Under the pieces are notes generated by a model. It saw nothing but the letters and a program-made list of their open reading frames with translations. It made no database searches and was not told the DNA's origin. Of a DNA stretch of 8,675 nucleotides, positions 6,334 through 8,675 are shown one piece after another; positions within the stretch are counted from its first letter, which is position 1; every line of letters starts with the position of its first letter. Both the position numbers and the translations under genes were made by a program. The stretch comes from Bacilli bacterium (GTDB lineage Bacteria; Bacillota_I; Bacilli_A; Haloplasmatales; Haloplasmataceae): positions 1 through 8,675 of the forward strand of contig JAAZCR010000249.1 in NCBI GenBank assembly GCA_012513195.1, written 5' to 3'.

Positions 6334-6362
6334 ATTGTAACACATTGTAAATAATAACACAA
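6334..6362 (-). promoter_or_regulatory. Probable promoter of the zinc-ribbon gene
   Basis: On the minus strand, TTGTGT (6357-6362) is followed after 17 bp by TACAAT (6334-6339). Transcription would start near 6327, giving a leader of about 77 nt that contains the alternative hairpins at 6255-6310. Confidence 0.5.
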
Positions 6363-6635
6363 TAGTTTTTACTCAGAATAGTTACTATTTTATATTATTT
6401 CTATAAAATGATATTTTATGCATGATTTTAGATAATAAATTGATTTTTTTATAGGTGTTAGTATTGATATTTTTAGGAATGTAATGAGAGAAATGATAGT
6501 GAATTAGAAGTTAATTTAATAAAAATGTCCTTTTTATAAGGACATAAATAGTTATATGTAATAGTAAAAAAATAATGAAATATACATAAGGTTAGTTTTA
6601 TTAGAATCATGATTCGTATAGTAGAAGATATATTA
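6363..6635. other. AT-rich intergenic region, trailer side of the CRISPR array
   Basis: About 270 bp with no convincing ORF on either strand. It holds the minus-strand terminator at 6517-6545 and a 12-bp palindrome GAATCATGATTC (6604-6615) of unknown meaning. I see no leader-like or cas-related sequence. The array orientation makes this the trailer side. Confidence 0.6.
6517..6545 (-). terminator. Rho-independent terminator of the CRISPR transcript
   Basis: A perfect 8-bp stem ATGTCCTT/AAGGACAT (6525-6532 with 6538-6545) with a 5-nt loop is followed on the minus strand by TTTTTATT. It lies about 90 bp beyond the last, degenerate repeat in the direction inferred for pre-crRNA transcription, so it would end that transcript. 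Confidence 0.7.
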
Positions 6636-6787
6636 TTGTTTTAATGGATCATGCACTTCAACTTGAAAACCAAAACCCAATCGTACACCATCGTATCTTG
6701 TTTCAATCCTTGTTTTAATGGATCATGCACTTCAACTCTTTTTCATGCGATGATACTTATCGAACACTTCCGTTTCAATCCTTGTTT
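6636..6787 (-). CRISPR. CRISPR array, trailer-side part (two repeats plus a split repeat)
   Basis: The repeat is 37 nt, beginning GTTTCAATCCTTG, continuing TTTTAATGGATC and ending (A/T)TGCACTTCAAC on the plus strand. One full copy is at 6700-6736. A 27-nt copy that has lost its first ten bases is at 6636-6662. Only the first 16 bases survive at 6772-6787, where the IS element begins. Spacers are 6663-6699 (37 nt) and 6737-6771 (35 nt). Read on the minus strand the repeat ends GGATTGAAAC, which contains the 8-nt ATTGAAAC tag known at the 5' end of crRNAs of many type I-A/I-B and III systems. The array is therefore transcribed leftward and the degenerate copy is the terminal repeat. These repeats carry A at position 26. 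Confidence 0.93.
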
Positions 6788-6844
6788 CGTATATTAAAGT
6801 TAAGAGTTAGTTCTCTTAGTATAGTAATATTAATATAATTATAC

Positions 6845-6856
6845 TATAATTATAAT
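6845..6856 (+). promoter_or_regulatory. Likely -10 region for the bridge RNA
   Basis: Two tandem TATAAT hexamers (6845-6850 and 6851-6856) precede the first base-paired segment of the structured RNA. From the first one, a start seven or eight bases downstream falls on GG at 6858-6859, the first bases of a perfect 10-bp stem. No good -35 is visible at the usual distance, so the call rests on the -10 and the position. Confidence 0.45.
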
Positions 6857-7014
6857 TGGAAGTGTAGTTATATATTGTGAACATCGAGTTCGTAAAAACG
6901 ATTATACTTTAGTTTATATAATCGTCTACACTTCCCTTTGTTAGTACGAGCTAAGAGAACGATGACTCTTAGCTTTTCTTTTTTATATGGATATAAAAAA
7001 GAAAGTCTATAAGA

Positions 7015-7062
7015 AGGGCACATCCTTGTTTGAACTATCAAGTTCGCCATTAAAATTGCCCT
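7015..7062 (+). other. Target-binding loop of the bridge RNA, matching the CRISPR repeat
   Basis: Stem AGGGCA/TGCCCT (7015-7020 with 7057-7062) opens into an internal loop capped by GAACT-ATCA-AGTTC (7032-7045). The left side holds ATCCTTGTTT (7022-7031), identical to repeat bases 7-16 just left of the insertion. The right side holds CCATTAAAA (7047-7055), the exact reverse complement of TTTTAATGG, repeat bases 14-22. In IS621 the left guide copies the top strand of the left target and the right guide is the complement of the right target, exactly as seen here. Together the guides specify the 16-bp site ATCCTTGTTTTAATGG. Confidence 0.88.
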
Positions 7063-7068
7063 AAATAT

Positions 7069-7151
7069 CATTTTAAGCTCAGAGCTAGTTTATATCTAAT
7101 TGAACTTTCAAGTTCGCATCAATAACGAAAAATAGACCGAGTCTTAAAATG
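7069..7151 (+). other. Donor-binding loop of the bridge RNA, matching the element ends
   Basis: A perfect 9-bp stem CATTTTAAG/CTTAAAATG (7069-7077 with 7143-7151), extended by CTC/GAG (7078-7080 with 7139-7141), leads to a second stem GTTTAT/ATAGAC (7088-7093 with 7132-7137, one G-U). It is capped by GAACT-TTCA-AGTTC (7102-7115), nearly the same cap as the target loop. Left of the cap, TATCTAATT (7093-7101) equals the right end of the element plus core (8507-8515). Right of the cap, ACGAAA (7125-7130) is the complement of TTTCGT at the left junction (6785-6790). Confidence 0.78.
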
Positions 7152-7189
7152 GTCAAACCGTATTTCATCGTGAAAGGGAGGATAAAGTA

Positions 7190-8389
7190 GTGAAGATTCC
7201 TTGTGTAGCAGTGGATGTTTCCAAAGGTAAAAGTTTTTTTCAAGGTTTCATTGATTTAGACAAACCAATAAACAAAGCTACACCCATAAATCATGATTTA
7301 GAAGGTTTTGAATTAATGACTAAAATAGGTGATAAGTTAAAACAAGAGTATAATGATGTAGTTTATATTTTTGAAGCTACTGGTATCTATCACAAGAACT
7401 TACAGTCTTATCTAGATAACCGCAAAGAGAAATATATTATTTTAAATCCTTTAGAAGCAGCTAAAGTACGTAAAAGTCATTTAAGATCAACAAAGACTGA
7501 TAAAAGAGATTGTCTAAGTATCGCTAAGGCTTACTTCTTAAGAGACTACCCCATTCATCAAAAACAAGATGATATCTATCAAGAACTTCAAAGTATGAAT
7601 AGACATTATGAGTATCTAGTAAAGAAACTTAGATTAATGAAAACTCATTTTAGAACTCTTTTAGATGTTGTCTTTCCAATGTTTGATAAACTATTCGAAA
7701 ATATATATACCTCAATCCCTATTACTGTTTTAAAACTATTCTCTCATCCTATAGAACTTAAAAAAAGAAAACTAGAATCAATTACTAAACACTTAGTTCA
7801 TAATACAAATCATCGTGATTCATATTGTAGAAAGGAAGCAATTAGACTTAAACAATATGCCACTACTGTAGTTTCTGGTGTTAATTATGATAATTATCTA
7901 GTTTCTTTACTAAAGTCTGAAGTAATTCAAATTGAAAACCAATTAAAAGAACTAGACTTATGTATCAATAAGATGAAGACCTTAGCAGAGAATATACCTC
8001 TATATTACCAGTTACAAACTATCCCAGGAATAGGTGAAGTACTGGCAGTAAGATTAATAGCAGAAATGGGTGATTTAAGTCGTTTTACTTCAAAATGGAA
8101 ACTAGTAGCTTATGCTGGTTTAGATCCAACTGTATATCAATCAGGACAAATGACAGGTGAACACTTGCGAATTACTAAAAAGGGTAATAAGCGGTTAAGA
8201 ACATTGGTTTATCTAGCTGTAAGTTCAAATATTAAAAGTAAGAAACCTAATTCAATTAAAGAATATTACAAGAAAAAAAGGCAGCAGGCTAACCCTTTAG
8301 CCCATAAAGCTGCCCTTGTAGCTTGTGCTAATAAATTATTACGCATAATTTATAGCATGAGCAAAAGTGGAACCAATTTCCACTACTAA
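7190..8389 (+). CDS. IS110-family transposase (DEDD RuvC-like recombinase with Tnp20 domain)
   Basis: A 399-residue RNA-guided recombinase of the IS110 family. The N-terminal RuvC-like domain has the four acidic residues in order: Asp9 (VAVDVSKGKS), Glu62 (IFEATGIYH), and Asp104 with Asp107 (STKTDKRDCLS). A helical, coiled-coil-like linker spans about 125-265. The C-terminal Tnp20 domain includes QTIPGIGEVLAVRLIAEMGD (276-295) and AGLDPTVYQSGQMTG (309-323), where Ser318 is the expected nucleophilic serine that attaches to DNA. All catalytic residues are present and the frame is open throughout. The start is GTG at 7190, with AAAGGGAGG (7173-7181) eight bases before it. At 399 residues it is longer than IS621 transposase, mainly in the linker. 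It would act with the bridge RNA encoded upstream. Confidence 0.95.
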   Translation: MKIPCVAVDVSKGKSFFQGFIDLDKPINKATPINHDLEGFELMTKIGDKLKQEYNDVVYIFEATGIYHKNLQSYLDNRKEKYIILNPLEAAKVRKSHLRSTKTDKRDCLSIAKAYFLRDYPIHQKQDDIYQELQSMNRHYEYLVKKLRLMKTHFRTLLDVVFPMFDKLFENIYTSIPITVLKLFSHPIELKKRKLESITKHLVHNTNHRDSYCRKEAIRLKQYATTVVSGVNYDNYLVSLLKSEVIQIENQLKELDLCINKMKTLAENIPLYYQLQTIPGIGEVLAVRLIAEMGDLSRFTSKWKLVAYAGLDPTVYQSGQMTGEHLRITKKGNKRLRTLVYLAVSSNIKSKKPNSIKEYYKKKRQQANPLAHKAALVACANKLLRIIYSMSKSGTNFHY

Positions 8390-8426
8390 TAAATTAACAC
8401 CTTAAATATCATACCATTCTTTAAAA

Positions 8427-8448
8427 AAACTAGTACCTATACTAGTTT
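8427..8448. repeat. Inverted repeat in the right end of the IS element
   Basis: AAACTAGTA (8427-8435) and TACTAGTTT (8440-8448) form a perfect 9-bp hairpin with loop CCTA between the transposase stop and the terminator. The following run CTTTTAG is weak for termination. It may protect the mRNA end or help recognise the right end. Confidence 0.5.
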
Positions 8449-8456
8449 CTTTTAGC

Positions 8457-8491
8457 ATGCCCATAAAACTAATAGGGCATTTTTTTATTTT
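8457..8491 (+). terminator. Rho-independent terminator of the transposase gene
   Basis: Stem ATGCCC/GGGCAT (8457-8462 with 8475-8480) is followed by seven T (8480-8486) and ATTTT. It works on the plus strand only; the minus strand has no T-run after the stem, so it should not stop leftward CRISPR transcription. Confidence 0.85.
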
Positions 8492-8513
8492 CCTATTGAC
8501 TTTTATTATCTAA

Positions 8514-8675
8514 TTTTAATTGATCTTGCACTTCAACAGTTAATTATAGAAAGGAGGAAAAGCGGTGCGTTGGGGTTTCAATCCTTGTTTTAATGGATCT
8601 TGCACTTCAACTTTCGCCACATCATCACCTTCTTCCTAAAAATCAAGTTTCAATCCTTGTTTTAATGGATCTTGC
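8514..8675 (-). CRISPR. CRISPR array, leader-side part (runs off the window)
   Basis: The array resumes after the IS element with the 24-nt end of the split repeat (8514-8537). Spacer 8538-8574 (37 nt), a perfect repeat 8575-8611, spacer 8612-8646 (35 nt) and a repeat from 8647 cut at its 29th base by the window end follow. Repeats here carry T at position 26 (GGATCTTGC), where the trailer-side copies have A. The leader and newer spacers should lie to the right. The array belongs with the part at 6636-6787; no cas gene is in the window. Confidence 0.95.

Larger units (their letters stand above)
6858..7151 (+). ncRNA. Putative IS110 bridge RNA
   Basis: A string of strong stems fills this non-coding stretch. 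A closing stem GGAAGTGTAG/CTACACTTCC (6858-6867 with 6926-6935) encloses a small GAAC/GTTC hairpin (6879-6891) and a 9-bp hairpin ACGATTATA/TATAATCGT (6898-6906 with 6917-6925). Then come GCTAAGAG/CTCTTAGC (6950-6957 with 6966-6973), a long AT-rich hairpin (6974-7005), and two loops at 7015-7062 and 7069-7151 that carry guides for the target and for the element ends. This matches the known plan of bridge RNAs in the IS110 family (target-binding loop, then donor-binding loop, upstream of the transposase). At about 294 nt it is longer than the IS621 bridge RNA (about 177 nt). Boundaries are estimated from the outer stems. Confidence 0.8.
6787..8513 (+). mobile_element. IS110-family insertion sequence inserted in a CRISPR repeat
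   Basis: The element splits one CRISPR repeat. Repeat bases 1-16 are at 6772-6787 and bases 14-37 at 8514-8537, with one change (G to T at 8521). The T-tract at the junction makes the exact ends uncertain by two or three bases; a TT core at 6785-6786 and 8514-8515 fits best. No terminal inverted repeats are seen, as expected for IS110. It contains about 400 bp of structured non-coding left end, one transposase gene and about 120 bp of right end with a terminator. Long non-coding sequence upstream of the gene is the arrangement of the IS110 group, in contrast to IS1111. The element looks intact and possibly active. Confidence 0.9.

Noticed and set aside
6636..6662. Leader-proximal repeat on the left, with transcription rightward
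   Set aside because: The minus-strand repeat end GGATTGAAAC, the truncated leftmost repeat and the leftward terminator at 6517-6545 all indicate leftward transcription.
6800..6818. TAAGAG/CTCTTA inverted repeat near the left end as an IS1111-type subterminal inverted repeat
   Set aside because: No matching copy is seen near the right end, and the long non-coding left end points to the IS110 group. CTCTTAG does recur at 6966-6972, but inside a bridge RNA hairpin.
6868..7071. Minus-strand open frame of 67 codons
   Set aside because: It lies across the stems of the putative bridge RNA, has no ribosome site, and its translation resembles no protein family.

Overview
The window is AT-rich DNA from a low-GC Gram-positive or Mollicutes-like bacterium. 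TGA is used as a stop codon (znuB and znuC end in it) and TGG encodes Trp. That argues for the standard bacterial code and against Mycoplasma/Spiroplasma. Strong AAGGAGG ribosome sites, a lipoprotein ZnuA and the gene mix suggest Acholeplasma-, Izemoplasma- or Haloplasma-type organisms or a relative. This placement is inference.

Layout. Bases 1-287 hold the start of a minus-strand RluA-type pseudouridine synthase, divergent from a plus-strand MscS channel gene (352-1176). A small Cys-containing helical protein related to YhjQ/DUF326 (1209-1550) and an RlmI-type rRNA methyltransferase (1613-2785) follow on the minus strand. A 57-residue plus-strand hypothetical (2905-3078) then converges on a four-gene zinc uptake operon on the minus strand, znuA-znuC-znuB-zur (5950 to 3101). 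The genes of this operon overlap or nearly touch, and a clear Zur-type palindrome (6004-6038) sits over its promoter. A small zinc-ribbon protein (6089-6250) has a 5' leader with two mutually exclusive hairpins, one of which hides its Shine-Dalgarno site.

The right third is the most interesting part. It is a 37-nt-repeat CRISPR array transcribed on the minus strand: the repeat ends in GGATTGAAAC in that sense, and the degenerate terminal repeat and a terminator lie on the left. One repeat is split by a 1.7-kb IS110-family element (about 6787-8513). The element has a DEDD/Tnp20 transposase gene (7190-8389) preceded by about 400 bp of highly structured non-coding DNA. That DNA has the layout of a bridge RNA. 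One loop (7015-7062) carries two guide segments, ATCCTTGTTT and CCATTAAAA. Together they spell the 16-bp stretch of the CRISPR repeat into which the element is inserted. A second loop with the same apical hairpin (7069-7151) carries segments matching the element's own right end (TATCTAATT) and left end (ACGAAA against TTTCGT). The window therefore appears to show an IS110 element whose guide RNA is programmed to insert into CRISPR repeats. No cas genes are in the window; the leader and any cas locus would lie beyond base 8675 or elsewhere.
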